Shown piece after piece: positions 25,472 to 34,783 of a DNA stretch of 64,000 bases. This DNA comes from CADEED01 sp964444835. Lineage in GTDB: Bacteria; Pseudomonadota; Gammaproteobacteria; Steroidobacterales; Steroidobacteraceae. The stretch spans positions 23,535 to 87,534 of the forward strand of contig CAYUIT010000011.1 of NCBI GenBank assembly GCA_964444835.1, in the 5' to 3' direction. The notes under the pieces are model-generated. The model had not been told where the DNA came from. It saw only the letters and a list, made by a program, of their open reading frames with translations, and searched no databases. Made by a program: the position numbers and the translations under genes. Every line of letters starts with the position of its first letter. Positions within the stretch are counted from its first letter, which is position 1.

Positions 25472-26803
25472 ATGTCCCGCAAGAACCCGAAAGTCGGTTT
25501 CGTCAGCCTCGGCTGCCCCAAGGCCCTCGTCGACTCCGAGCGCATCATCACGCAGCTCCGCGCGGAGGGTTATGAAGTGGCGGCGTCGTATGACGCGGCT
25601 GACGTTGTCGTCGTGAACACGTGTGGCTTCATCGACAGCGCCGTTGATGAATCGCTCGATGCCATCGGCGAAGCGCTCGAACAGAATGGCAAAGTGATCG
25701 TCACGGGCTGCCTCGGTGCGCGCCCCGAGCGCATCCTCGAGCGCCATCCGCGCGTGTTGAAAGTGACAGGCCCCCACGCGTACGAAGACGTGATCGGTGC
25801 CGTGCATCAGCATCTGCCACCCAAGCACGATCCGTTCACCGACCTCGTGCCGCCGCAAGGCATTCGCCTCACGCCGCGGCACTACGCGTATCTGAAGATC
25901 TCCGAGGGCTGCAACAACAAATGCAGCTTCTGCATTATTCCGGCGATGCGTGGCAAGCTCGCGAGTCGCCGCATCGACGACGTGCTGCGCGAGGCCGAGA
26001 AGCTTGCCCGCGCTGGCGTGAAAGAGTTGTTAGTCATCTCGCAAGATACGAGCGCGTACGGTGTCGACATCCGCTATGCGAGCGGCGAATGGCGGGGTAA
26101 CGCCTATGACACACGCTTCCTCGATCTCGCGCGCGGCCTTGGGGAGCTCGGCATTTGGGTGCGCATGCACTACGTGTACCCCTACCCACACGTCGACGAC
26201 GTCATTCCGTTGATGGCCGAAGGCCGCATCCTGCCGTATCTCGACATCCCGTTTCAGCACGGCTCGCCGAGCGTACTGAAACGCATGCGCCGCCCGGCAC
26301 ATGCCGAGGATGTCCTGGAGCGCATTCGTGCGTGGCGCCGTGTGGCGCCGGATCTCACGATCCGCAGCACATTTATCGTGGGCTTCCCGGGCGAGACCGA
26401 GGCTGAGTTCGCAGAGTTATTGGACTGGCTCGACGAAGCCCAGCTCGACCGCGTGGGCTGCTTCAAGTACTCCCCGGTCGAAGGCGCCACCGCCAATGCG
26501 CTTGCCGACCATGTGCCTGCGGATGTGCAGCAAGCGCGCTACGAGCGGTTCATGGAACGCGCCTCGGCCATCAGCCGCGAGCGCCTCGCGCGCCGCGTCG
26601 GCCGAGAAGAGCGGGTGCTGATCGATGCGCTCGACGGGAAGCTCGCGATCGGCCGCACCCGCGGAGATGCGCCGGAAATCGATGGAATCGTCCGCATCAA
26701 GGGCGGCGGCGCGCTGCGTGTCGGCGAGTGGGCCGACGTGCGCATCACGGGCGCGAGCGACTACGATCTCGAGGCCAAGCCGCTCGTTGCGGCCCGCACC
26801 TAA
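25472..26803 (+). CDS. rimO: Ribosomal protein S12 methylthiotransferase
   Basis: RimO attaches a methylthio group to the conserved Asp of ribosomal protein S12. The 443-residue enzyme has the N-terminal MTTase cluster Cys (C15, C51, C80), the radical-SAM triad EGCNNKCSFC (C147, C151, C154), the TFIVGFPGETEAEF block and a C-terminal TRAM domain. VSLGCPKALVDSE at the start is the RimO form, distinct from MiaB. Its stop codon abuts the stop codon of convergent glmS with no spacer. Confidence 0.96.
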   Translation: MSRKNPKVGFVSLGCPKALVDSERIITQLRAEGYEVAASYDAADVVVVNTCGFIDSAVDESLDAIGEALEQNGKVIVTGCLGARPERILERHPRVLKVTGPHAYEDVIGAVHQHLPPKHDPFTDLVPPQGIRLTPRHYAYLKISEGCNNKCSFCIIPAMRGKLASRRIDDVLREAEKLARAGVKELLVISQDTSAYGVDIRYASGEWRGNAYDTRFLDLARGLGELGIWVRMHYVYPYPHVDDVIPLMAEGRILPYLDIPFQHGSPSVLKRMRRPAHAEDVLERIRAWRRVAPDLTIRSTFIVGFPGETEAEFAELLDWLDEAQLDRVGCFKYSPVEGATANALADHVPADVQQARYERFMERASAISRERLARRVGREERVLIDALDGKLAIGRTRGDAPEIDGIVRIKGGGALRVGEWADVRITGASDYDLEAKPLVAART

Positions 26804-28639
26804 CTACTCGACCGTCACGCTCTTGGCGAGATTACGCGGCTGGTCGACGTCCGTGCCCTTCAAGATGGCGACGTGGTACGACAGTAGCTGCAACGGAATC
26901 GTGTAGACGATCGGCGCCTGGAAGTAGCTGACATGCTTCGGCATGTTGATGACCGTGACGCCTTCCGACGATTCCATCCCGGAGTCCGGGTCGGCGAACA
27001 CGATCAACTCGCCGCCGCGCGCGCGCACTTCCATCAAGTTCGACTTCAGCTTCTCGAGCAAGTCGTTGTTAGGCGCTACCGTGATCACCGGCATGTCCGC
27101 ATCCACGAGCGCGAGCGGCCCGTGCTTGAGCTCGCCAGCCGGATACGCCTCCGCATGGATGTACGAGATTTCCTTGAGCTTGAGCGAGCCTTCCATCGCG
27201 ATCGGGTGCATCGCACCGCGGCCCAGGAACAACGTGTGGTGCTTCTCGGCGAAGCGCTTCGCCAACTCATGGATGACGGGATCGAGTGCGAGTGTCTTTT
27301 CGATCAAGCCTGGAATCTCGACCAGGCGCTGCACCAAGCCGCGCTCGCGCTCGGCGTCAGCCGTGTGATATTTCGCGATCGCGATCACGAGCATGCTGAG
27401 CGCCGTGAGCTGCGTCGTGAACGCTTTCGTCGAGGCCACGCCAATCTCCGGACCCGCGCGCGTCAGCATCACGAGTTCCGACTCGCGCACGAGCGAACTC
27501 TCCGGCACGTTGCAAATTGCCAGCGACGAGAGATAACCCGCCTGCTTCGCCAGACGCAACGCCGCGAGCGTGTCGGCCGTCTCGCCCGACTGCGAGATCG
27601 TCACGAACAACGAATTCTTCGGCACGACCGGATTGCGGTAGCGGTACTCGCTCGCGATCTCAACCGAGCATGGAATCTTGCAAATCTGCTCAATGAAGTA
27701 GCGCGCAACGGCACCCGAGTGATAGCTCGTGCCGCACGCGACGATATGCACGTGCTCCGTGCGCTTGAAGATCTCGGTGGCCGCCGGCCCGAATGCCGCT
27801 TCGAGCAAGCGCCCGTTCGCCACACGCTCCTGCAACGTGTTCGCCACGGCGCGCGGCTGCTCGTGGATCTCTTTCAACATGAAGTGGCGATACTGACCCT
27901 TCTCGGCCGCATCGGCTGACAGCTCGCTCTCGCGAATCGGCCGCTCGACGCTCGCACCGGTTTTGTCGAGCACTTTGATCGACGTCCGGCGAACCTCCGC
28001 CACGTCGCCCTCTTCGAGGAACATGAAGCGGCGCGTCACAGGCAACAGCGCAGACACGTCTGACGCTACAAAATTCTCGTCGACGCCCAAGCCGACGACG
28101 ACCGGGCAACCTTCGCGCGCCAAGATGATGCGCTCCGGCTCGTGCTCACTAACAACCGCGAGCGCATAGGCGCCCTCGAGCTCCGCCACCGTGGCGCGCA
28201 CCGCCTTGAACAAGTCCTTGTGCGACGCCAAGTGATGGTGAATACGGTGCGCGATCACTTCCGTGTCGGTTTCCGACGAAAAGGTGTAGCCCGCGCGCTT
28301 CAACTCATCGCGCAGCTCGTCATGATTCTCGATGATGCCGTTGTGGACGATCGCAAGACCATCGCGAGAAATATGCGGATGCGCGTTGCGCTCCGAGGGC
28401 ACACCGTGCGTGGCCCAGCGCGTATGCGCGATGCCGATCTTGCCGTGCGTCGGGTCGGCCTCGATCGCATCTTGCAGCATCTTCACCTTGCCGACGGTGC
28501 GCATGCGCTTCAGCTTCGCAGTGCCGTTCAGCACAGCGAGGCCGGCGGAGTCGTAGCCGCGATACTCGAGGCGGCGCAGGCCTTCCATCAAGATCGGAAC
28601 TACATTGCGTTCAGCGATTGCGCCTACGATGCCACACAT
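26804..28639 (-). CDS. glmS: Glutamine-fructose-6-phosphate aminotransferase (isomerizing)
   Basis: GlmS makes glucosamine-6-phosphate, the entry point to UDP-GlcNAc. The 611-residue protein starts MCGIVGA, leaving Cys1 as the glutaminase nucleophile. It has the RWATHG and NGIIENH glutaminase motifs, two SIS domains (HIVACGTSYHSG, TISQSGETADTLAAL) and the standard C-terminal KSVTVE end. ATG 28639 is fixed by the need for Cys at position 2. It supplies the amino-sugar precursor that the WbpB/E/D/I-type genes at 40-44 kb would draw on. Confidence 0.97.
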   Translation of the reverse strand: MCGIVGAIAERNVVPILMEGLRRLEYRGYDSAGLAVLNGTAKLKRMRTVGKVKMLQDAIEADPTHGKIGIAHTRWATHGVPSERNAHPHISRDGLAIVHNGIIENHDELRDELKRAGYTFSSETDTEVIAHRIHHHLASHKDLFKAVRATVAELEGAYALAVVSEHEPERIILAREGCPVVVGLGVDENFVASDVSALLPVTRRFMFLEEGDVAEVRRTSIKVLDKTGASVERPIRESELSADAAEKGQYRHFMLKEIHEQPRAVANTLQERVANGRLLEAAFGPAATEIFKRTEHVHIVACGTSYHSGAVARYFIEQICKIPCSVEIASEYRYRNPVVPKNSLFVTISQSGETADTLAALRLAKQAGYLSSLAICNVPESSLVRESELVMLTRAGPEIGVASTKAFTTQLTALSMLVIAIAKYHTADAERERGLVQRLVEIPGLIEKTLALDPVIHELAKRFAEKHHTLFLGRGAMHPIAMEGSLKLKEISYIHAEAYPAGELKHGPLALVDADMPVITVAPNNDLLEKLKSNLMEVRARGGELIVFADPDSGMESSEGVTVINMPKHVSYFQAPIVYTIPLQLLSYHVAILKGTDVDQPRNLAKSVTVE

Positions 28640-28683
28640 AACGAATTGACCTTTGCGGGAAGTGCGAACGGATGAAGGATGCG

Positions 28684-30027
28684 CTAGCGCGGTCCTTCGA
28701 CCTCTTCTGTCGTGACCGAATCCGGCGACCACGGCGCATAGCGCAGCAGCAGTCGGGCCGAGCGCTCGTCGTAATCGAAGCCGCCGAAGCTGCCATCGCG
28801 TTGCCGGTCTTCGAGCGTCAACGCCACGGACATCGCGCGCGTGAAGCGCCAACGCACCGCCACGCCGAGTAGGCGGTCCTCAATGTCATACGGCTGCGCC
28901 TCGAGCTTGTCGGTCGTCTGCCCGAGCTGCACAGTCAGATCAAGCTGCGGCGTCATCCGCCGCTGGAAGATAAATCGGAAGTCGCTCAGCCGACGGTTCA
29001 CCGAAGTGCTGACGGAATACTCTTCTTTCACTGAGCTACCGGTCAGGGACACCGTCGTCCGCGGCCGACGATAGAACAGCGTCGCACCGAACCGCGTCTG
29101 CTCGAACGGCTCGGCCGCCGGCAGCAGCAAGTCGTAGTCGCTGGTCGGAGCTTCATCAACCCGGAATCGCCGCGCTCGCTCGCCGGTGGTCGAGAACTCG
29201 CGACCCGCATCGAATTGCAGCGAAAAGCTCGGCGTCAAACGCCGCAGCAATAGGATGCGAAATAACGGTCCGCTCTGGTCGACGACGGCGCCCTCGACCT
29301 CCGTGACGCCAGCTTCAATGTTGAGTTCGGTGCGAACGGAGTCCGTCAGAAACTCGAGCGAATACTCGCGCCGATCAAACTCGGGGTTGTCGAGCACAAC
29401 CGTCGTATCGGACGCCTCAAATCGCTCAACACTCGCGCTGATGCCGATCTGGCTCCGCGGCGACAGCCGCCGCGTCAAACCGATGCCGCCCAAGAAGCGC
29501 TCGGAGTCGAACTCTTCGCTGCTCGAAAAATCTGAGCGGCTGTAGCGGCCCTCAGCCTCGAAGTTCATGTTCGCACTCAACGGCAGCGTGATGTTCGGCC
29601 CCGTCTGAAACTGATTGAACCCTTGGCTGTTGTTAGGTGAAAACGGTACGAGAAAGTCCTCGCGCAAGCGCGCGTAGCTTTCACTTGCCATCCAGGAGAA
29701 TCGATCTTGGATGATCTCGTAGGCACCGCGAAAATCAGCGCTGCCAAACAGATCGTTATCGACGACGTCGGTGCCGAAGAACCACAAGTAGGAGATATCG
29801 GCGATGCCTTCCAGCGTGAGGCGGCCCTGGTCGCGTTGCGCCGTGAATTCGAGGCCTGCGATCGCCGCACTCGCCGATTCTGGCGACGCGGCCGTTCGGG
29901 TCACGTTGTCCGTGAAACCCACGCCGGTCTTCAGAATGAGGTTGTAGTCCTGGGCGCACAGCGAGCCACTGGCGACCAACGCCAGAACACAGAGTGCGCT
30001 CGTGGCCCGATGCTTTCGATCAATCAT
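28684..30027 (-). CDS. Outer-membrane beta-barrel of the exosortase-associated EPS type
   Basis: The 447-residue protein has a signal peptide ending SLCAQ and then alternating amphipathic strands across its length, with many aromatic/Arg girdle residues. The family (exosortase/PEP-CTERM-system-associated outer membrane protein, BBP2-like) is suggested by the opening ILKTGVGFTDNVTRT and by the neighbours: the export protein and DVED deacetylase lie just upstream on the same strand. It probably forms the outer-membrane pore or a scaffold for polysaccharide export. Confidence 0.8.
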   Translation of the reverse strand: MIDRKHRATSALCVLALVASGSLCAQDYNLILKTGVGFTDNVTRTAASPESASAAIAGLEFTAQRDQGRLTLEGIADISYLWFFGTDVVDNDLFGSADFRGAYEIIQDRFSWMASESYARLREDFLVPFSPNNSQGFNQFQTGPNITLPLSANMNFEAEGRYSRSDFSSSEEFDSERFLGGIGLTRRLSPRSQIGISASVERFEASDTTVVLDNPEFDRREYSLEFLTDSVRTELNIEAGVTEVEGAVVDQSGPLFRILLLRRLTPSFSLQFDAGREFSTTGERARRFRVDEAPTSDYDLLLPAAEPFEQTRFGATLFYRRPRTTVSLTGSSVKEEYSVSTSVNRRLSDFRFIFQRRMTPQLDLTVQLGQTTDKLEAQPYDIEDRLLGVAVRWRFTRAMSVALTLEDRQRDGSFGGFDYDERSARLLLRYAPWSPDSVTTEEVEGPR

Positions 30028-30071
30028 GCGTCACTCTCCGCCCACGTCACACAGCGGTGCACACGGGGGCA

Positions 30072-30782
30072 CTAGAAAATCGATTGGGGAATGATCAACA
30101 CGTCGCCGGGCTTCAGCTCGAGGTTCTGGCGCATGTCGCCGCGCTCGAGCAAGGCCCCGAGTTTCACGCGAATCTCTGTCGACTTGCCGTTGACCTGGCG
30201 AACGATTTTGGCGCGATTAGGCGAGGCGAAATCCGTCAAGCCACCGACTAACAACAGAGCATCCAGAACGCGCATTCCCTCGCGATGCGGAATGCCCTGC
30301 GGCGTGCGGACCTGGCCAACCACCTTCACTTGCGAAAACACGCTCAGCGCGGAGCTGACGATGATGTTCACCTGCGGTGATCGCACGTATTCCGCCAATA
30401 CGGTTTCAACGTCGCGCGCTAACTGCGTGGGCGTCTTCCCAACCGCGATCATGTCCTCAACCAGCGGCGTGGAAATCTTTCCGTCAGGCCGGACCGGAAC
30501 CGTGACCGACAGCTCGGGATTGCGCCACACGAACACCTGGATCGTGTCGCCGGGGCCGATGATGTACAGGGAGCCCGTATCATCGGTGGACGAGACGACC
30601 TTGGCCGATGCGCCAGCCGCTGGAGCCCCCGGAGGAGCCCCTGGAGCGGCCGTGGCCGGGCTTGCAGCCGCGCCTTGGGCACGGGCGAGACCGCCGATCC
30701 CCAAGAGCACAGCGCCCGCCAGAATCGCCATCCATAGCTTAGGAACTAGACATAATGTCTTTTCAGCAGGCGTACGCGTCAT
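30072..30782 (-). CDS. Wza-type polysaccharide export protein
   Basis: The 236-residue periplasmic/outer-membrane protein has a hydrophobic signal near residues 17-35 and a Pro/Ala linker. Next is the Poly_export domain (YIIGPGDTIQVFVWRNPELSVTVPVRPDGKISTPLVEDM), then a SLBB domain (VKVVGQVRTPQGIPHREGMRVLDALLLVGG). The sequence ends LELKPGDVLIIPQSIF, as in exosortase-cluster export proteins. It is short compared with Wza, again like that group. The start ATG 30782 gives the signal-like N-terminus. The likely partner is the beta-barrel 44 bases downstream. Confidence 0.88.
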   Translation of the reverse strand: MTRTPAEKTLCLVPKLWMAILAGAVLLGIGGLARAQGAAASPATAAPGAPPGAPAAGASAKVVSSTDDTGSLYIIGPGDTIQVFVWRNPELSVTVPVRPDGKISTPLVEDMIAVGKTPTQLARDVETVLAEYVRSPQVNIIVSSALSVFSQVKVVGQVRTPQGIPHREGMRVLDALLLVGGLTDFASPNRAKIVRQVNGKSTEIRVKLGALLERGDMRQNLELKPGDVLIIPQSIF

Positions 30783-30928
30783 GAACCCCGGAGCCTCGAA
30801 GTTGGAATTACCAGTGAGCGCGCGATGATACCGCAACTGTTTGAGGCTCTTTCCGATCCGCAACGCGACCTGACAAAAGTGCGGCGCATCTCGCATTGCA
30901 CGAGTGCGATTTCAGACAAGCAGAGAAA

Positions 30929-31915
30929 TTAGGCGCCGACGACCGCGCTGGGGTTGGGTGCGCCGTCGAAAGCCGGGCGTCCATCAGCGGCACCCGCCGG
31001 CCGACCCAACGGCACGACCACGGAGCCCGCCTGGGCGGGAATCAGGCCTTCGGCCGAGAGCACTTGGCGCACGCTGCCGAACCGAAAATCGGTCATCAGG
31101 CGCTGCAGGCGATCCTCACACCGCGCCAGGTTGGTGTAGTGGCGGAAGCGTGAAAAGCGGCTGGTGCTGATGCGCGGCTGCTCCGGGTCCAATTCCCACG
31201 GGTGCAGGTAGAACATGAACGGCTGGCGCCGCGCCCGGTTGATCTGCCGCAAGCCCGCACGCGTCAGGGCGTACGGCAAAATTCGGAAATAGCCGCCGCC
31301 GGATACCGGAATTCGCAGGTTTCCAAGGGTCGCCACCGACATCGGGAACTCGACCAGCGTCCGACCCGACGGCGCCGTGATCTTGTACGGGGCCAGCTCC
31401 GAATTCGGGATCCCGTAGCGATCGTGGCGCACGGGGAAAACGCTCGAATCGTAGGTAAAGCCCAGATCGATCAGGCAGTCGAGCGCCCACATCGATTGCT
31501 CGATGATCGAGAAACTGGCGGCCCGGTAGCCGAGCACCGGCTTGCCGGTGAGATCCTCGAGGTACTTTTTCGAGCGGCTCGTCTCTTGAAAGAATTCTTC
31601 GCGGTCCTGCTTGTAGATCAACCGATGCGAGAAACCGTGGCACGCCACCTCGTGGCCCGCGCGCTGAATCTCACGCACGAGTTGCGGCGAACGCTCCGCG
31701 ACCCAGCCCAGCACGAACATCGTGCCGCGGACACCGTGTTGCGCCATGAGCTCAAGCAGCTTGTGGGTGCTTGCTTCGCAGCGATACTCCATCTTCGACC
31801 AGTCCGCGCGCGGGATCGACGGCGCAAGCGCCTCGACATGGAAATAGTCTTCGACGTCAATCGAGAACGCATTGACGATGTCGGTCGAAGGATGGGAGAC
31901 GGACTGCTTGATCAT
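30929..31915 (-). CDS. Polysaccharide deacetylase of the exosortase-associated (XrtA) family
   Basis: This NodB-fold deacetylase has 328 residues. The opening NAFSIDVEDYFHVEAL is the hallmark of the XrtA/PEP-CTERM EPS deacetylase family. Catalytic/metal motifs are DVED, HGFSHR and the late LHPWELD. It would remove N-acetyl groups from the polysaccharide in the cytosol or periplasm; no signal peptide is seen from ATG 31915. It probably heads the operon with the export protein and barrel genes. Confidence 0.9.
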   Translation of the reverse strand: MIKQSVSHPSTDIVNAFSIDVEDYFHVEALAPSIPRADWSKMEYRCEASTHKLLELMAQHGVRGTMFVLGWVAERSPQLVREIQRAGHEVACHGFSHRLIYKQDREEFFQETSRSKKYLEDLTGKPVLGYRAASFSIIEQSMWALDCLIDLGFTYDSSVFPVRHDRYGIPNSELAPYKITAPSGRTLVEFPMSVATLGNLRIPVSGGGYFRILPYALTRAGLRQINRARRQPFMFYLHPWELDPEQPRISTSRFSRFRHYTNLARCEDRLQRLMTDFRFGSVRQVLSAEGLIPAQAGSVVVPLGRPAGAADGRPAFDGAPNPSAVVGA

Positions 31916-32258
31916 TGAAGCTATCGCACCGCAATATGACCACTTCCAGCAATCCCCTAAACACATGTGTCGGTGTTCTTGGCAATTGCGCCGGGTGGGC
32001 ATTTCCTCGCGAAATCCTAGGCATAGCGGCGCGTCGGCGCCGTGACGCCGTACCCGTTTCGGGTGTCCCTATTTCAGGGGGCGCCTTCGGTATCGCGAAT
32101 GGGCGGCAATAAGTCGTAGACGACCGCCGTCGCACAGATCGGAACCAGTTCCGACGTGACAAAACTCAGCCGCCTATACTTTAAGTCGCTAGTGCGCACG
32201 GCGGGACGCTTAATGCCCCTCGCGGGGCCACGCTGTCGTTCGCCGAGTCGGCTCTCGC
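31916..32258. other. 343-bp divergent intergenic region between EPS operons
   Basis: This is the promoter region for the minus-strand deacetylase/export operon and the plus-strand flippase pair. It is A/T-richer than its neighbours. TATACT occurs at about 32174 without a well-spaced -35 box. No RNA, repeat or operator is clear by eye. Confidence 0.4.
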
Positions 32259-33749
32259 ATGCAAGAAACCATGAAGAAAATGGCCTCCGGGGCCATGTGG
32301 ATGGTGTTGTTCAAGTTCGTCGAACGCGGACTTGGCCTCATCAGCACCCTGATTCTCGTACGGCTGCTCACCCCCAACGACTTCGGCGTCGTCGCGATGG
32401 CGATGTCATTCGTGGCTTTGCTCGAGCTGCTGTCCGCGTTCGGCTTCGATATCGCTTTGATCCGCAAACGCGACGCCGATCGCTCCCATTACGACACGGC
32501 TTGGACATTCAACGTACTGCTCGGCGCGGCAATCGCCATCTGCATGTTGCTGCTGGCAGATCAATTGGCGCGCTTCTATCGCGAGCCGCAACTGAGCACG
32601 ATTGTGAGCGTGCTTGCGATCGGCGCGTTCGTACAAGGATTCGAGAACATCGGCACTGTCGCGTTTCGCAAGGAACTGGACTTCGCACGCGAGTTTCGCT
32701 TTCAAGTCGGCAAGAAGATCGCCAGTTTTCTCACCACCATTCCACTTGCCCTCGCGGTCGGAAACTACTGGGCACTGATCGCCGGCATCGTCGCCGGACG
32801 CTGCGCTTCCGTCGCGCTCTCGTATTGGGTTCATCCCTACCGGCCGCGTTGGTCGCTCGCGGGTCGAGCCGACTTGCTGCACTTCTCCAAGTGGCTACTC
32901 GTGAACAACGTGCTGAGTTTCTTTCGCGAGCGCATCTCGGACATTCTGATCGGGCGCGCTGCAGGCGCGCGGACCTTGGGTCTCTACAACGTGTCGTACG
33001 AGGTCGCAAACCTCCCAACGACCGAATTGGTCATGCCGATCAACCGTGCGGTCTACCCCTCGTATGCGAATCTCAGCGACAACAGCGACTCCTTGCGCCA
33101 TGGATTCGGTGCCGTCATCGGAGTGATCGCGCTGTTCGCGGTTCCAGCCGGCGTCGGTATCGCTGCGGTTGCCGAAGCGCTGACGCCCGTGATGTTAGGA
33201 CCGCAGTGGAGCGATGCTGCCGACTTGATCGAAGTGTTAGCTCTGTTCGGCGTCACGATGGCGTTGCAGACCAACTCCTATTCCGTTTACCTCGCTATCG
33301 GTAAGCCGCATCTGCAAGCCATCGTCTCGACGGCATTCCTCGCGGTGCTTGCGCCGTCGATGTGGTTCTTGACCCAGGCCATGGGGGCTCGCGGTGCCGG
33401 TATTGCCTGTTTGGCGGCAGGTCTTGTATCACTACCGGTGAACTACTGGATCGTGCTGCGCCAGTTGCGCTTGTCTTTCGGCCAACTCGCGCGGCAACTG
33501 TGGCGCCCCCTCGTCGCGGCCTTGAGCATGTTCGGCGCGCTGCATTTCTTGACGAATGCGTTCGCGCGCCCCGCCGAGAGCTTACTCGGTCTGGCGCAGT
33601 TGTTAGGTTACGTCGGAGCGGGCGCCGTCATTTACGTATCGGCCATCGCAGCGTTGTGGTTCTTGTCGGGCCGGCCGGCGGGCGCCGAGGACGCCGTGGT
33701 GCGACGTGCCGCGCAGTGGCTGCAAGCTAGGCGTGCCAGCCGTGGCTGA
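32259..33749 (+). CDS. Wzx-like oligosaccharide flippase
   Basis: This is a MOP/PST-superfamily flippase of 496 residues with about 12-14 membrane helices. It starts KMASGAMWMVLFKFVERGLGLISTLILVRLLTPNDFGVVAMA, the usual WzxC-type N-terminus, and has the cytoplasmic loop RERISDILIGRAAGARTLGLYNVSYEVA. It would move lipid-linked EPS repeat units across the inner membrane. It overlaps the next gene by 17 bases. No Wzy polymerase or copolymerase (Wzc/Wzz) is visible in the window. Confidence 0.9.
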   Translation: MQETMKKMASGAMWMVLFKFVERGLGLISTLILVRLLTPNDFGVVAMAMSFVALLELLSAFGFDIALIRKRDADRSHYDTAWTFNVLLGAAIAICMLLLADQLARFYREPQLSTIVSVLAIGAFVQGFENIGTVAFRKELDFAREFRFQVGKKIASFLTTIPLALAVGNYWALIAGIVAGRCASVALSYWVHPYRPRWSLAGRADLLHFSKWLLVNNVLSFFRERISDILIGRAAGARTLGLYNVSYEVANLPTTELVMPINRAVYPSYANLSDNSDSLRHGFGAVIGVIALFAVPAGVGIAAVAEALTPVMLGPQWSDAADLIEVLALFGVTMALQTNSYSVYLAIGKPHLQAIVSTAFLAVLAPSMWFLTQAMGARGAGIACLAAGLVSLPVNYWIVLRQLRLSFGQLARQLWRPLVAALSMFGALHFLTNAFARPAESLLGLAQLLGYVGAGAVIYVSAIAALWFLSGRPAGAEDAVVRRAAQWLQARRASRG

Positions 33750-34773
33750 GCCCGTGACGCAAGTACCGGTGGCCTCGGGCTCACGGCTCAAGTTCGCCGT
33801 ACTGCTGATTGCGGGGCTCGCCCTCGGCTTGCTATTTGCGGCACTCGCGATGCGCGATGTGGACTGGGCGGAGCTCCAGCGTGCGCTCGTCACGGCTCAG
33901 TGGCGCTGGATTGGGCCATTTCTCGTGGCGCTATTTGTCTTCTATTGGGTGAAGACCTTTCGCTGGCGGCAGTTGCTATCGCCCATCGTCACTGTGCGAA
34001 CGCGCGAGCTGTTCGCCCCAGTCATGATCGGTTACGCCGGAAGTGCGTTGCTACCGATGCAGCTCGGCGATCTCGCTCGGACGGCCATTGCGGCACGGCA
34101 GACGCGCCAGCCGGCATTCGCCATCTTTGCGTCGATTGCCTTGGAGCGAGTGTTCGATTTGCTCGGGATTCTAGTGGTGCTAGTCATGGCGCTCGTTGCG
34201 TTTCACGCTCAGATCCCAAGCGTGGTGATCACGGCTGGCTATTGGCTCGCAGCCGCGATCGCCGGTGTCTCACTTCTGATGCTGGCGTACGTCTATCAAA
34301 CCGAATTCTTCTTGCGCATCGTCCGCGTACTAACGAGTCGCCTACGCGCGGAGTTGCGCGAGCGAATCCTGATGCAAGTGGCGCGCGGTGTGGACGGGCT
34401 TGCGAGCATGCGCGACGCGCGCCTCGCGCTGAGCGCATTAGTCACCTCATTACTGCAGTGGCTACTGATGTGGGCCTGCGTATGGATGAGTTTGCAAGCA
34501 GCGCACATCGAGTTGCCGATGGCGGCTGCACTGGTCGTGCTCGTGCTCACGGTGATCGGCATATCGTTGCCGTCGACGCCCGGCTACTTCGGCAACATCC
34601 AGCTGGCTTACGTCTTGGCACTCAAGCCATTTGGTGTTGCACCGGAGGCCGCGCTCGCAGCATCGCTGTTCTTTCACGCACTCGCATACCCCGCCGTCAT
34701 CGTTGCCGGCTTTGCGCTGCTACCGAGCGCGAAAGTGGACTGGGCGTTCTTGCGCAGTAGCGCGCGACTCTAA
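33733..34773 (+). CDS. Lysylphosphatidylglycerol-synthase-like membrane protein (UPF0104/AglD type)
   Basis: The protein has about 346 residues and eight or so helices, with family motifs FRWRQLLSPI, YAGSALLPMQLGDLARTAIAARQ, ALERVFDLLGILVVL and the late ISLPSTPGYFGNIQLAYVLALKPFGV. Members lacking the aminoacyltransferase domain are found in glycan clusters and are thought to move or modify lipid carriers. The start is unclear: GTG 33733, GTG 33742 and GTG 33706 all fit, and I take the first with CTAGG ahead of it. It follows the flippase and is probably co-expressed. Confidence 0.8.
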   Translation: MPAVAEPVTQVPVASGSRLKFAVLLIAGLALGLLFAALAMRDVDWAELQRALVTAQWRWIGPFLVALFVFYWVKTFRWRQLLSPIVTVRTRELFAPVMIGYAGSALLPMQLGDLARTAIAARQTRQPAFAIFASIALERVFDLLGILVVLVMALVAFHAQIPSVVITAGYWLAAAIAGVSLLMLAYVYQTEFFLRIVRVLTSRLRAELRERILMQVARGVDGLASMRDARLALSALVTSLLQWLLMWACVWMSLQAAHIELPMAAALVVLVLTVIGISLPSTPGYFGNIQLAYVLALKPFGVAPEAALAASLFFHALAYPAVIVAGFALLPSAKVDWAFLRSSARL

Positions 34774-34783
34774 CGAGTCGGAC

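Noticed and set aside
32174..32180. Sigma-70 -10 box TATACT for the flippase gene
   Set aside because: The nearest -35-like word (GTGACA) is only 13 bases upstream, too close for a normal promoter.
31916..32258. Sigma-54 (PrsR/PrsK-type) promoter for the EPS genes
   Set aside because: I looked for the TGGCAC-N5-TTGC form expected in PEP-CTERM systems. Only partial matches such as TTGGCAATTGC were seen, so no call is made.
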